This document shows, in pieces, positions 11,552 to 20,430 of a DNA stretch of 64,000 nt (positions are counted from its first letter, which is position 1; the number at the start of each line of letters is the position of its first letter). The DNA lies in contig JAJYUT010000004.1 in assembly GCA_021792365.1 (NCBI GenBank), forward strand, positions 1-64,000, read 5' to 3'. A model generated the notes under the pieces. That model saw only the letters and a list, made by a program, of their open reading frames with translations, had not been told where the DNA came from and searched no databases. Source of the DNA: Pseudomonadota bacterium (GTDB lineage: Bacteria > Pseudomonadota > Alphaproteobacteria > Dongiales > Dongiaceae). The position numbers and the translations under genes were made by a program.

Positions 11552-11669
11552 CGTGCTACGACCTAACCATTCTATCAGATAGCACTCAGAAGATAGTGCC
11601 CAGCGAAGTGCAGGTGCCGCGCTGCAGTGCGCGAGATGATGATGTGGCAATCGGGCGTGCAGGGGTGTC

Positions 11670-12752
11670 ATGTCGAAAAGCTGGCTGATGGCGACAACAG
11701 CGATCGTCACCGCCGGTCTGGCGGTGGACCCCGCCTCGGCGGCCGACGGGATCAAGCTCGGGATTGGCGGTTTCTTTAGCGCCGCTTATATGGCCGTAAT
11801 AGATGATGATGAGGAGGGTGAACTCGGCAATGAGCGCAACACCGACGGTTTCTTCCAAAGCGCTGAGATCTTCTTCGAAGGCAGCACGAGACTCGACAAC
11901 GGCGTGACGGTCGGCGCGCGTGTCGAGCTGGAAGGCGAGACGGACGAGGATCAGATTGATGAGGCTTGGGTCTTCTTTTCCGGCAAGTTCGGGGAGGCAA
12001 GAATCGGTTCGATCGACGATGCGCTGGCCTATTCGTGTATCCTTCCGCCTGGCTCGACCGGCAATTTTTCGGCCTTCTCGCCCGACCAGTGGGCAGCCAA
12101 TACGCTGATTTCCAATCCGGCGTGCGTCGGCGTGGATGAGTCGAACGGCGGCGACGCGCAGAAGCTACTGTACTTCTCCCCGGTGTTTGCCGGGTTTCAG
12201 CTTGCCTTGTCCTACACACCGAACGGTGGCGATCAAACCCACGTGGATGGCGTCGGGCCGCATGTCGGCATGCCGTTCAACAGCGACGACGAGTCAAGGC
12301 ACAATTTCTCCACCTACCTGACCTACACATACCAGGGCGAGGGCTGGGGCCTGACCTGGGGCGGTGGCGGCTCCTGGGAAGGTCACGTCGAGCGATCACC
12401 AGGCCCCAATCGCGACAAGCAAGATTTCTATCAGACCGGGCTCAGCTTGACCTTCGGCAACTTCGCGGTCGGACGTGTCTTCGAATATTACAACGACGCG
12501 CTGGATCGTAGCGGCGAGGAGGGTCACGTCGGTGACGCCGTGGCGCTCGATGCCTGGGTAGCGGGTGCCGGAATCGCCCATACAATGGATGCCTGGGTGT
12601 TTGGCGCCCAGTACTCCGACCTCGACGCGGACAACGATGACGACGCAGCGCTCGTCACCGACTTCACGCAGGACCGCGCGATGCTAACCGCCACCTATGC
12701 GCTAGTGTCTTTGGTCAGCAAGGAGTTCAGCGGGCTGACATGGCATGGCTGA
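11670..12752 (+). pseudogene. porin truncated and fused to the arcC 3' end (copy A)
   Basis: An open frame of 360 codons. The first 345 or so match the intact porin B (signal peptide ending SAADG, acidic DDDEEGELGNERNTDG loop, beta-strands). After TATYAL the frame enters SLVSKEFSGLTWHG, which matches the last residues of carbamate kinase ArcC in copy B ([12 protein letters not shown]). A deletion of about 5.7 kb relative to B (about 42108 to 47768) therefore removed the porin C-terminus, DUF4410, arcD, arcA, arcB and most of arcC. The last porin strands and the C-terminal Phe needed for outer-membrane assembly are missing, so function is doubtful although the frame is open. Confidence 0.9.
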
Positions 12753-12791
12753 CCGGGAGCGGGAGTCAAGTCGGGGAAGAGGGGCGTTGTA

Positions 12792-14255
12792 GTGTCGAGC
12801 GATCATATAACGCAGAGCGGCAAGCGGGAGCCCCGCAAACCGTGCTTGCTGGATGCGCTGATTCCCACGATTGCGCTGATCGGATTGCTGTCGCTCTCAT
12901 ACATTTTTTTTGGCGACGCGGCGTCTGCGGGGCCCAATCAGGTCGCTCTCTTGTTCTGTAGCATCATCGCCGCAGGGATTGCCTACAAGAATGGGATGGC
13001 TTGGGATGGAATCCGCCAGGCGGCAGTCGACGGCATCGCAAGCGGCTTGGCTGCCATCATGATCCTGCTCGCGGTCGGCGCCCTGATCGGAACCTGGGCG
13101 CTCAGCGGCACCATCGTTGCCATGGTGTATTACGGACTGCAGATCCTCAGCCCGAACTATTTCTACGCGTCCACCGCCCTGATCTGCGCCGTCATCGGCA
13201 TCAGCATTGGCAGTTCGTGGACGGTCGCTGGCACAATCGGGATCGGGTTGATGGGCGTGGCGGCCAGCATGAACCTATCGCCCGAGATTACGGCAGGTGC
13301 GGTCATCTCAGGTGCCTATTTCGGCGACAAGGCTTCGCCGCTGTCGGACACGGCGAATCTCGCGACCGCGACGGCCGGCTCCGGCATCTACGAACACATC
13401 CGCGAAACCCTGTTCACATCAGTTCCCGCTCTGCTCATCGCCGTTCTGATTTTCAGCGCTCTTGGCGCCCCTAGTGATTTCGACGCCTCGGCGATGCTGT
13501 CCGGGCTGGATCGCAGCTTCAACGTCTCGCTGTGGGCGTTCGTGCCGCTCCTGATCGTCCTTGGCCTGTCGATCGCCAGGTTCCCACCTTTCGTCACCAT
13601 CTTCATCGGTGCGTTCGCCGGTGGAGTGATGGCGGTGCTCCTCGATCCTTCGCGCGTGATCGCGTTCGCGGCAGATCCGGAGCTATGGGCTCCGCTCGCC
13701 GCGACTAAGGGCCTCTGGATGGCGCTGGCTAACGGCTATGTCGCAAGCAGCGGCAACGAGGCAATCGATATGATCCTGACCCGCGGCGGCATGTCGAGCA
13801 TGATGAACACCGTATGGCTCATCATTGCGGCGCTCGCGTTCGGTGCGACCGTGGAGCATGCCGGGCTGTTGAACCGGCTCGTCGACCCGCTCATTCACGG
13901 AGTGAGGTCGATCGGTGCGCTGGTGACCTCCGTCGTGGCGACCTGCATCGGCGCAAATATCGTGACCTCGGACCAGTACATTGCCATCGTGCTGCCGGCA
14001 CGCCTATTTCGGCCGGAGTTTCTGAAGCGTGGCCTGGCGCCGGTGTTGCTGTCGCGTGTCGTCGGCGATTCCGCCACAGTGACCTCGCCCCTCATTCCAT
14101 GGAACAGCTGCGGCGCCTATATGGCGGCGGCACTAGGTGTTCCGGCAACCGCTTTTGCACTCTACTCCTTCTTTAACTTGCTGAACCCGCTTCTCACGAT
14201 CCTATTCGTCGTGCTAGGTTTTCGTGTTCTGCGGCCGACCATGGTTCGTCCGTGA
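12792..14255 (+). CDS. NhaC-family antiporter
   Basis: A 487-residue inner-membrane protein with about 11-12 hydrophobic segments. It matches the NhaC family, including the conserved GAYFGDKASPLSDTANLATA segment and a second SRVVGDSATVTSPLIPWNSC segment. Family members exchange Na+ for H+, and some related transporters exchange amino acids. It starts with GTG at 12792, preceded by GGGGAAGAGGGGCG. It lies only 40 bp after the arcC remnant, so in the ancestral arrangement it may have belonged to the arginine-deiminase operon. An arginine/ornithine exchange role is conceivable but is inference. No copy exists in block B. Confidence 0.85.
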   Translation: MSSDHITQSGKREPRKPCLLDALIPTIALIGLLSLSYIFFGDAASAGPNQVALLFCSIIAAGIAYKNGMAWDGIRQAAVDGIASGLAAIMILLAVGALIGTWALSGTIVAMVYYGLQILSPNYFYASTALICAVIGISIGSSWTVAGTIGIGLMGVAASMNLSPEITAGAVISGAYFGDKASPLSDTANLATATAGSGIYEHIRETLFTSVPALLIAVLIFSALGAPSDFDASAMLSGLDRSFNVSLWAFVPLLIVLGLSIARFPPFVTIFIGAFAGGVMAVLLDPSRVIAFAADPELWAPLAATKGLWMALANGYVASSGNEAIDMILTRGGMSSMMNTVWLIIAALAFGATVEHAGLLNRLVDPLIHGVRSIGALVTSVVATCIGANIVTSDQYIAIVLPARLFRPEFLKRGLAPVLLSRVVGDSATVTSPLIPWNSCGAYMAAALGVPATAFALYSFFNLLNPLLTILFVVLGFRVLRPTMVRP

Positions 14256-14381
14256 AGATCTCGCGCGTGGTCTGATCTCGCCGATCATGACGACTGGACC
14301 GATGCGATTTGCCAGAAGAATCAAGGCGCGCACCTACACATTATCTTGCTGTTTCCGTCCGATTCAGCGGGAGTGTCACGT

Positions 14382-15170
14382 ATGTTGACCCAGACGTTTC
14401 ACAAGAAGCGGCGCCGCTTCGTGAAGCAGACGGGTCGTCGATTCATCAAGAGCATCGCATCGTTTGTATCACGCCAAAGCCTTATTAAGGACCGGCCGAT
14501 ACACGATGCAGACCAGTTTCCATTTTTGAAGCCTATAGAAGCGAACTGGATAGCGATTCGAGATGAACTGGAAAGCCTGCTGAAAGACCGCGCCAGCCTC
14601 CCGCCGTTCCACAAGATTTCACCGGACCAGAAGTACATTTCAAAAGGCGACAGCTGGAAAGTCTTCATCCTGTTCGGTTTCGGTGTGCAAAGCCGCCGCA
14701 ACTGTGCGCAATGCCCGAGGACCGCCATCCTGCTTGAGGGTGTCCCCGGTCTCCAGTCGGCTTGGTTCTCAATTCTCGCGCCGCACTATCACATTCCGGT
14801 GCACCGCGGCATCACAAAGACGGTTTTGCGCGCGCATCTTGGCCTCGTCGTGCCGGCGCAGCCGGAGAAGTGCCTCATGCGGGTGGACGACCAGACCGCC
14901 AGCTGGGAGCCCGGCAGATGTCTGGTGTTCGACGATTTCTATCCCCACGAGGTGTGGAACGACACAGATGAAGAGCGCATCGTTCTGATCTTCGACTTTG
15001 ATCGGCCGATGCGGACATTCGGGCGGCTAGTAAACAGCATCTTGATGTGGGGAATCAAGCGCACGGCCTACTTCAAGGATGCAGAACGGTACTTGAAGAA
15101 CTGGGATGAGAGCCTCGAGGCAGCGGCCCAGAATGCTGAAAAACTGGCGGAAGACGAGAGCTATAGCTAG
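14382..15170 (+). CDS. aspartyl/asparaginyl beta-hydroxylase-family dioxygenase
   Basis: A 262-residue protein of the Asp/Asn beta-hydroxylase fold (2-oxoglutarate and Fe(II)-dependent), also used by the lipid A hydroxylase LpxO. The iron-binding HxG-type motif is in VHRGITKTVLRAHLG and the second histidine in FYPHEVWNDT. The substrate-binding Arg is probably in EERIVLIFDFDRP. It starts at ATG 14382, eight bases after GCGGGAG. The TTG-initiated extension to 14346 lacks such a signal. The substrate could be a protein side chain or a lipid A acyl chain and cannot be told from sequence. It is unique to copy A. Confidence 0.82.
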   Translation: MLTQTFHKKRRRFVKQTGRRFIKSIASFVSRQSLIKDRPIHDADQFPFLKPIEANWIAIRDELESLLKDRASLPPFHKISPDQKYISKGDSWKVFILFGFGVQSRRNCAQCPRTAILLEGVPGLQSAWFSILAPHYHIPVHRGITKTVLRAHLGLVVPAQPEKCLMRVDDQTASWEPGRCLVFDDFYPHEVWNDTDEERIVLIFDFDRPMRTFGRLVNSILMWGIKRTAYFKDAERYLKNWDESLEAAAQNAEKLAEDESYS

Positions 15171-15208
15171 GCTAATTGCGGGCGCGGCCGCGCAGCAGAG
15201 GTAGCGGC

Positions 15209-16990
15209 CTAGTCGTTCGCTCCTGTACTGGTCCGAAGTCCTGCTTTCTCAAGCCCGTCGGCTACTGCATCAATGATCTCCGGAACCAGATTCCTCTTCG
15301 CAAGATCCTCTCTCACGTTATTCCCATAGTGTGCATCGATCTCAAGGATCTCGGCGATTGCTTTTCTCGCGTCCTCCATCTGATCCAGTTGAGCATGGGC
15401 GATCGCGCGCGCCACTGCCCCGTATAGAACGTTGGGTGTTTGCACTTTCTTGCCTGATTGGAGTGCAGCCTGGTAGTCGCCAGTCATGTACTGGTGCAGG
15501 AAGCTCGCTATATGATATCCCACTGGCGCCCCGGGATTGCGTGCATAGGCCTCCTCTATGAGTGGCATTGCCTCATCCCACTTTGCCCGCTGCGCCAAGC
15601 GAAAGCCGAGTTCGGCAAGCAGGTCAATGTCATGGGAATTGATCTCCAGTCCCCGTCGGGCGATCTCGATGCTACCTTCCACATCATGTAAGAACCAAAG
15701 CACCATCGATTTGGCGAGATAGCCATTCGACCCATTTGGCTGGAGCGCAATCGCCTTGTCGGCGAGCTCGTTGGCGCGCTGGAGCGGATCGAATGGAATA
15801 TTTGCGGCGCCGAAACCGAAGCGGTAGGTGTCGACGTACAACAAGGCCAAGCTCGAGTAAGCTCGCGCATACCGTGGGTCTCGAGAAATCGTGCGCTCAA
15901 GGCACTCGCGCACAGTGTCAAAATCACGGACCTCATAAGATCCCCAATACTGACGGAATCTAACCACGCACTCGTAAGAGGATAGATCCTCCGAAGGCTT
16001 GACGACGACCTCCTTCGCTGTCTGCTCAAAGACAAAACCAGATGGCTGGGCAATGGCGGCAGCCACTTTGGCGACAATTTCATTCTGAAGCTGCGCCAAA
16101 CCGGACGTACTTAGGTCTTGCTCTGTCGTGGCCGTCCATAGGTATTGGTTGGTACCAGCCGCTGCGAGTATGGCCGCGACGCGGACCTTCGCACCGTCGA
16201 TCTGCACGGATCCGGACAGGATGTAGTCAGGTGTGAGACCGTCGAGCTGGATTGCACTCGCGCCATTGGTACGGAAGCTGGTGTCCGATCCGTAGACGAA
16301 CAAGTCGTCAAAGTGGGTCAGCGTCCCGATGATCTCGTAGGTCAGTGCACGTGCGAGATAGGAATGCGCTGGATCGCTGCCAACGAACTCGAAAGGTGCA
16401 ACAAGCACTGCCGGACCGCGCATCCGATCTGCGACGGTGTCTTCTTGGCGCCCGGATGCCAGCAGCGCATAGGTAGCAATAGCGAGTATAGTCAGGACAA
16501 TGGCTGTCGCAACCGATACCAGAATTAGCCCGCGATACTCATCGGGGCAGGTCCATGGCGAGAGCTGATGCACATCCGGGTCAGACTCAGACGGGGGCTC
16601 GTGCTGCTTTGCGGCCTCAGTGGCGGACTCGAACGTCGCAAAATAGGACCCTTTGGGAATGTCGATGCGGATAGGGTCCCACTTGCCCGCAGTGAGGTAG
16701 TAGTGTTCCAAAGACTGCCGGAGGCGCCTTGCTTCGATCCGCACGATCGGATCGGTGAGCGGGTCGAAGTCCTCGCCCCGGTCGAAGGCAACCAGCGCGA
16801 TGTTATAAGCTTTAAGCCGGTCCGCGCGCCCCTCCAGTGTCTCTTCGACCACATAAGACAGGAAGCGCCGATTGCGTTTGGACGCGTCAAATTCGCTTCG
16901 GTCAACCAGTGCGCGCAGATGTGCTCTCACCTCATCAGCACCGGGACGCACTGAAGCTTGCCCTGTCGCATCTGGCCGCACTTTGGCCAT
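15209..16990 (-). CDS. TolB-like/TPR membrane regulator with N-terminal DNA-binding-like domain
   Basis: A 593-residue protein. Residues 20-118 form the conserved domain with RNRRFLSYVVEETLEGRADR, DPIVRIEARRLRQSLEHYY and PKGSYFATFE, common to rhizobial and acidobacterial regulators and thought to be winged-helix-like. A transmembrane segment lies at 153-177, then a TolB/FlgO-like domain (PFEFVGSDPAHSYLARALTYEI, about 195-330), then C-terminal TPR-like repeats. The topology suggests a cytoplasmic DNA-binding head and a periplasmic sensing or scaffold part. It is one of five related genes or pseudogenes in the window. Target and signal are unknown. It is intact. Confidence 0.75.
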   Translation of the reverse strand: MAKVRPDATGQASVRPGADEVRAHLRALVDRSEFDASKRNRRFLSYVVEETLEGRADRLKAYNIALVAFDRGEDFDPLTDPIVRIEARRLRQSLEHYYLTAGKWDPIRIDIPKGSYFATFESATEAAKQHEPPSESDPDVHQLSPWTCPDEYRGLILVSVATAIVLTILAIATYALLASGRQEDTVADRMRGPAVLVAPFEFVGSDPAHSYLARALTYEIIGTLTHFDDLFVYGSDTSFRTNGASAIQLDGLTPDYILSGSVQIDGAKVRVAAILAAAGTNQYLWTATTEQDLSTSGLAQLQNEIVAKVAAAIAQPSGFVFEQTAKEVVVKPSEDLSSYECVVRFRQYWGSYEVRDFDTVRECLERTISRDPRYARAYSSLALLYVDTYRFGFGAANIPFDPLQRANELADKAIALQPNGSNGYLAKSMVLWFLHDVEGSIEIARRGLEINSHDIDLLAELGFRLAQRAKWDEAMPLIEEAYARNPGAPVGYHIASFLHQYMTGDYQAALQSGKKVQTPNVLYGAVARAIAHAQLDQMEDARKAIAEILEIDAHYGNNVREDLAKRNLVPEIIDAVADGLEKAGLRTSTGAND

Positions 16991-17164
16991 CGGATCTGCC
17001 CCCTTGAGCGCTCTCGACGGACCGTACCCCGGCCGTATGGTCGCAGACAGAATGGTCTACAGTACTCGTCTGAGCTCCAACTGGGCAAATCAAAAAGCAA
17101 ACAGAGGGGCAGGGAGTGGGTTTACCGAACCTCATTCACGTACTTTGACAACCTGTCCGTTTTG

Positions 17165-17173
17165 TTACTGTAA
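17165..17173 (+). promoter_or_regulatory. TTACNGTAA palindrome upstream of the small-protein relic
   Basis: TTACTGTAA followed by TGTGCTTCA, 77 bp before the TTG at 17251. It is conserved in copy B at 47885, where it reads CGTGCTTCA. Homology between copies restarts just upstream, at about 17148. Confidence 0.72.
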
Positions 17174-17250
17174 TGTGCTTCATCGCACCCTTCCCCTGCA
17201 GGCAGAGTTCACGAGTGTTAACTCTGGCGCCTCAGTGAGGAACGTGAAGC

Positions 17251-17518
17251 TTGTCACAGGCGGCCAAGCATGTCGGGAGAGTCCGTAAGCTCTTCCCCGA
17301 TTGGGCAGAGGAGGTGTCGCGCTTGCATTGAGGAGCGAAGCGTTTCGGACGATCTGCGAAGACTACGGGATGGCAGTTGAGGCGCAAGAGTTGCTTGAAA
17401 TCCGCAAGCAGCCGCAGGACGTCCAAAAATGCAGGAGTACCGCCTCCTCGTTCAGGATCTCGAGAGGGAGCTGAAATACGAACTTCTGGCCGCACGGCCT
17501 GAGGAGGAGCGGCGATAG
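17251..17518 (+). pseudogene. small coiled-coil protein, frameshifted copy A
   Basis: Homologous to the intact 89-residue gene at 47970-48239. The N-terminal reading SQAAKHVGRVRKLFPDWAEE is in frame. A 1-nt loss near 17330 and a shortened A-run at about 17425 (five instead of six A) break it. From 17411 onward the sequence is otherwise identical to copy B. Confidence 0.82.
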
Positions 17519-17807
17519 CAAGAGCGCGTTGCCACCGTGCCCGCGGTGGAAAGAGGGAGCCGTATCTGCAATTCCCCCGTGCTGCGGCTCCCTCAAGCCC
17601 CATATCGGCCAGGAGCAGAGTTTGAGCGGGTTCTCCATATGGTATTTCTGGAGTAGCGCATGCCACGTGTAAGCAAGTCCTTCGATCCAGCCAAGCGCAC
17701 TCTGCTGCGGGTCCTCTGCTGTGCTCCCGCCTTGTGCCTCGCGCCGGCAGCCTTTGCAGCCGACCTCGTGCAGACCGGTACCGTCACAATCGAGCAGGTA
17801 CAGATTG
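17411..17807. repeat. near-identical tract shared with copy B (gene-conversion candidate), A side
   Basis: This 397-bp tract equals 48131-48528 except for one base in a homopolymer, while flanking parts of the duplication differ at many positions. It spans the end of the small gene, an intergenic hairpin and the start of the next gene. Confidence 0.88.
17553..17594 (+). other. conserved intergenic hairpin, copy A
   Basis: GAGGGAGCCG pairs perfectly with CGGCTCCCTC across a 22-nt loop. A smaller CCACCG/CGGTGG stem lies just upstream. There is no T-run, so a simple intrinsic terminator is not supported. Confidence 0.55.
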
Positions 17808-17818
17808 ACTTTACCTGA
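17660..17818 (+). pseudogene. exported protein truncated by deletion, copy A
   Basis: The first 49 codons equal the start of the exported protein at 48381 (signal peptide CAPALCLAPAAFAADL). After EQVQI the frame runs into DFT and a stop. The sequence beyond matches the 3' end of the gene at 51194-51628 (TATCTCAGCTGGGATCG region). A deletion of about 3.1 kb relative to copy B therefore joined the two genes and removed an exported protein, the glycine-zipper protein and the patatin lipoprotein. Confidence 0.85.
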
Positions 17819-17964
17819 GCTGGGATCGGTACTGCGGCCCGCCTTAGCCCAGTGCTGACGGCCTGAAGTCCCTGCGAGAGGTTAATCAACGGCCGCTTCG
17901 ACCGCGCACGCCAATGCCAAGCTTTGGGAGAAGTACGCGGAGCGGCTTTTCTGTCACGAGTGAA

Positions 17965-17973
17965 TTACAGTAA
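17965..17973 (+). promoter_or_regulatory. TTACNGTAA palindrome upstream of PPK2-A
   Basis: TTACAGTAA followed by CGTTCCTCC, 90 bp before the PPK2 ATG. The same site occurs in copy B at 52069. Confidence 0.75.
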
Positions 17974-18063
17974 CGTTCCTCCAGATTTCTTGGCCCGCCT
18001 GTATTGTGGCGACTGCGCCATGTGCCTTGCAGCGTGGCGGCACGAGGTAAGGCAAACGCGAAA

Positions 18064-18909
18064 ATGCGACATTCCAATGCCAAAGCGGTGAAGGCCGGGA
18101 AGACCGGGCGACCGCGCCCGCAATCGGATCTTGACGCAAAGATCAAGCGGAAGGCCTACGAGGCCGAGCTTGCTAAGCTGCATGTCGAGATCGTCAAGCT
18201 ACAGGAATGGGTCAAGAGCACTGGCGCAAAGATCTGCGTTCTGTTCGAGGGGCGGGACGGTGCCGGCAAGGGCGGCACGATCAAGGCGATTACCGAGCGG
18301 GTGAGCCCACGGGTCTTCCGCGTCGTCGCACTGCCGGCGCCGACGGAGCGCGAGAAATCGCAGATGTACCTGCAGCGCTATCTGCCACACCTGCCCGCGG
18401 CGGGCGAGGTCGTGATCTTCGACCGCAGCTGGTACAACCGCGCTGGCGTCGAGCGAGTCATGGGCTTCTGCACGGAGAAGCAGGCGCGCAAATTCCTGCA
18501 GGTGGTTACGGCGGTGGAGAAGACGATCATCGAGTCCGGCGTGATCCTGATAAAGTACTGGCTCGAAGTCAGCCAGGATGAACAGACGCACCGGCTGAAG
18601 GCCCGGATTCACGATGGCCGCAAGATCTGGAAACTTTCACCAATGGACCTGAAGTCGTACAGCCGCTGGTACGACTACTCGCGCGCGCGGGACGAGATGA
18701 TCCAGGCGACCGACACCGCGTGGGCGCCGTGGTACGTGGCGCGATCCGACGATAAGAAGCGGGCGCGTCTCAACATCATCACCCACATGCTGGGCCTAAT
18801 TCCGTACAAGGAGGTCGCGCGCGAGAAGGTAAAGCTGCCGAGGAGGCAAAAGCCCGGCGGTTACCGGGAACCGAACTACCGGTTCAAGCAGGTGCCGCTC
18901 ACCTACTGA
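18064..18909 (+). CDS. ppk2: polyphosphate kinase 2 family protein, intact copy A
   Basis: A 281-residue PPK2 enzyme, which transfers phosphate between polyphosphate and nucleoside diphosphates. Walker A is GRDGAGKGG at residues 63-71, Walker B/lid DRSWYNRAGVE from 120. The family block YDYSRARDEMIQATDTAWAP and the C-terminal PNYRFKQVPLTY are present. The length fits single-domain class I PPK2. The start at ATG 18064 is chosen because the copy-B gene begins at the equivalent ATG, with a GAGGTAAGG sequence upstream. The gene is followed after 90 bp by the short TolB-like regulator, probably in one transcript. Copy B carries two frameshifts, so this is the only working copy here. Confidence 0.93.
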   Translation: MRHSNAKAVKAGKTGRPRPQSDLDAKIKRKAYEAELAKLHVEIVKLQEWVKSTGAKICVLFEGRDGAGKGGTIKAITERVSPRVFRVVALPAPTEREKSQMYLQRYLPHLPAAGEVVIFDRSWYNRAGVERVMGFCTEKQARKFLQVVTAVEKTIIESGVILIKYWLEVSQDEQTHRLKARIHDGRKIWKLSPMDLKSYSRWYDYSRARDEMIQATDTAWAPWYVARSDDKKRARLNIITHMLGLIPYKEVAREKVKLPRRQKPGGYREPNYRFKQVPLTY

Positions 18910-18998
18910 ACGGGCGCGATCAAGGTCGCCGACTTACCTGAATCAATGATGCCGAGGACAGAGCACGATAGCATTTGTATGGAGGGAGAGGGTTCAAA

Positions 18999-20003
18999 AT
19001 GTTGACAGCGCATTCCCTCAACGATTTTCCAAAGCCCGGGTGTCAGACTGCTGATGAAGTCCTGACCTATCTGCGTGAGCTTCTCGAGCGCGAGGAATTC
19101 AGCGCTTCGGAACGCAATCGTCGGTTCCTGTCCTACGTCGTGCAGGAGACGGTGGAGGGCAGGGGTGATCGCATCAAAGCATACAATATTGCCTTGGCGG
19201 CCTTTGATCGCGCAGAGAACTTCGACCCGTTGACCGATCCGATCGTGCGCATCGAGGCAGGCCGGCTGCGCCGCTCGTTGGAGCACTATTATTTGACCGC
19301 AGGGCAGACCGATCGGATCCGTATCAATATACCGAAAGGCTCCTATGCTGCGTCCTTTCTTTGTCGAGCCGAGATGGAAAGCGTCCTGTCGGCGGAATCA
19401 ATCTCAAGTGGGTTAACAAGTTCGTTGCTGCGCTATTGGTCGGCGGTCTCCTGGAACGTGATCAGGCTTGCCGCTGTCATGACGGCATTCGGCATGATCG
19501 TCGGCAGTCTAGCAACCTACGGCGCTACAAGGCACGCGAGTCAGGCTGGGCTCGAGGGCGTGGCGAGTAGCCGGCCGTCACTCGTTATCGTACCCTTCGA
19601 GGACACGGGTGGAGATCCTAGCCTTGCCTTCGTAGCGCGCGGCCTCACTTACGATGTTGGAACGGCATTGACTCAACTCGGCACCGTGGCGGTCTTCGGG
19701 CCTGGCCATTCGGCCCAGAAGGAGGCGTCAGGCTCTGAATTCACCAGCGATTTCACGCTCATGGGGTCCGTTCAGACCGATCCGCGCAGCATGCGTGTCG
19801 CGGTATTCGTAATAGACTCCCGCACGGGACAGTTCTTGCAGTCGTGGCGCTTTCAGCAAGACATCATCGCAACCGACATCATAGATGCGCAAGCGGAAGT
19901 GGCGCAGCAGATCCTCGCGTCTATGCAAAGGGAATGTGCATATGAACCCTTGACTTCACCTACACTGGGCGAGTGTCGACCGATCTCGATTGCGGCCAAC
20001 TAG
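18999..20003 (+). CDS. short TolB-like membrane regulator, copy A
   Basis: A 334-residue protein. The N-terminal domain has RNRRFLSYVVQETVEGRGDR and DPIVRIEAGRLRRSLEHYY and ends PKGSYAASF at about residue 115. A membrane-spanning segment follows (RLAAVMTAFGMIVGSLATYG, about 160-180), then a TolB/FlgO-like domain (SLVIVPFEDTGGDPSLAFVARG). It lacks the TPR region of the longer relatives. It starts at ATG 18999 after GGAGGGAGAG. It follows PPK2 in both copies, which suggests a functional link. It is intact in both copies and highly similar to 53105-54121. Confidence 0.78.
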   Translation: MLTAHSLNDFPKPGCQTADEVLTYLRELLEREEFSASERNRRFLSYVVQETVEGRGDRIKAYNIALAAFDRAENFDPLTDPIVRIEAGRLRRSLEHYYLTAGQTDRIRINIPKGSYAASFLCRAEMESVLSAESISSGLTSSLLRYWSAVSWNVIRLAAVMTAFGMIVGSLATYGATRHASQAGLEGVASSRPSLVIVPFEDTGGDPSLAFVARGLTYDVGTALTQLGTVAVFGPGHSAQKEASGSEFTSDFTLMGSVQTDPRSMRVAVFVIDSRTGQFLQSWRFQQDIIATDIIDAQAEVAQQILASMQRECAYEPLTSPTLGECRPISIAAN

Positions 20004-20018
20004 TGCGCGCCACGCTTC

Positions 20019-20027
20019 CTACTGTAA
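20019..20027 (+). promoter_or_regulatory. near-match to the TTACNGTAA site (copy A)
   Basis: CTACTGTAA followed by GTTACC, one mismatch from the consensus. The downstream GTTAC adds a further half-site. The equivalent position in copy B is 54138. Confidence 0.5.
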
Positions 20028-20080
20028 GTTACCAGCCCAACAATTGATGCGAAGATCGGCGATCGCTATCGTACCATCGT

Positions 20081-20152
20081 GGGCCTGTCCATGGTCGAGC
20101 CGCGGTCAGTCATGACGGAATGCCGCCAAGGCACGTATCGATAGGCAGGCCC
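20081..20152 (+). other. conserved leader with closing stem, copy A
   Basis: GGGCCTG (20081-20087) can pair with CAGGCCC (20146-20152), enclosing GTCATGAC and a CCGCCAAGGCAC segment. The stretch is strongly conserved with 54200-54270 upstream of the Mpo1-like gene in copy B, where one arm is altered. Confidence 0.35.
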
Positions 20153-20170
20153 ACTTTCGGCGCAGGGCTT

Positions 20171-20430
20171 GATGGGCGCGTTGGACTGGATACGGCCGAG
20201 CCGCGACGTGTCTTCGACGAGTGCTGGAGACGATTTCTGCACGCCAATGGCAAGCCGAACGCCCACCCATCACAAGCTAGCGAGACGAACGGCGTCGCCG
20301 CACCAGGGGTGTCTTGCGGCGATCTGCCCTTCAGCAACGGAGGGAGAGAGCTCACATAAACCGATGTGGGTGGTCAGCCGGGGCAGCGAAAGTTTCGTAC
20401 CCTCATCCGGGCTGGCCGTCCTCGCTCTCG
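20171..20430 (+). pseudogene. remnants of Mpo1-like and DUF4105 genes, copy A
   Basis: A fragment near 20171-20280 reads LDWIRPSRDV and, after a frameshift, FDECWRRFLHANGKPN. This parallels the N-terminus of the Mpo1-like protein in copy B (FAEFWRHYLRTHRKP). At 20319-20425 the sequence again aligns with the 3' end of the DUF4105 gene (GGCGATCTGCC... near 55547). About 1.2 kb between these points is missing. Neither fragment is functional. Confidence 0.7.
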
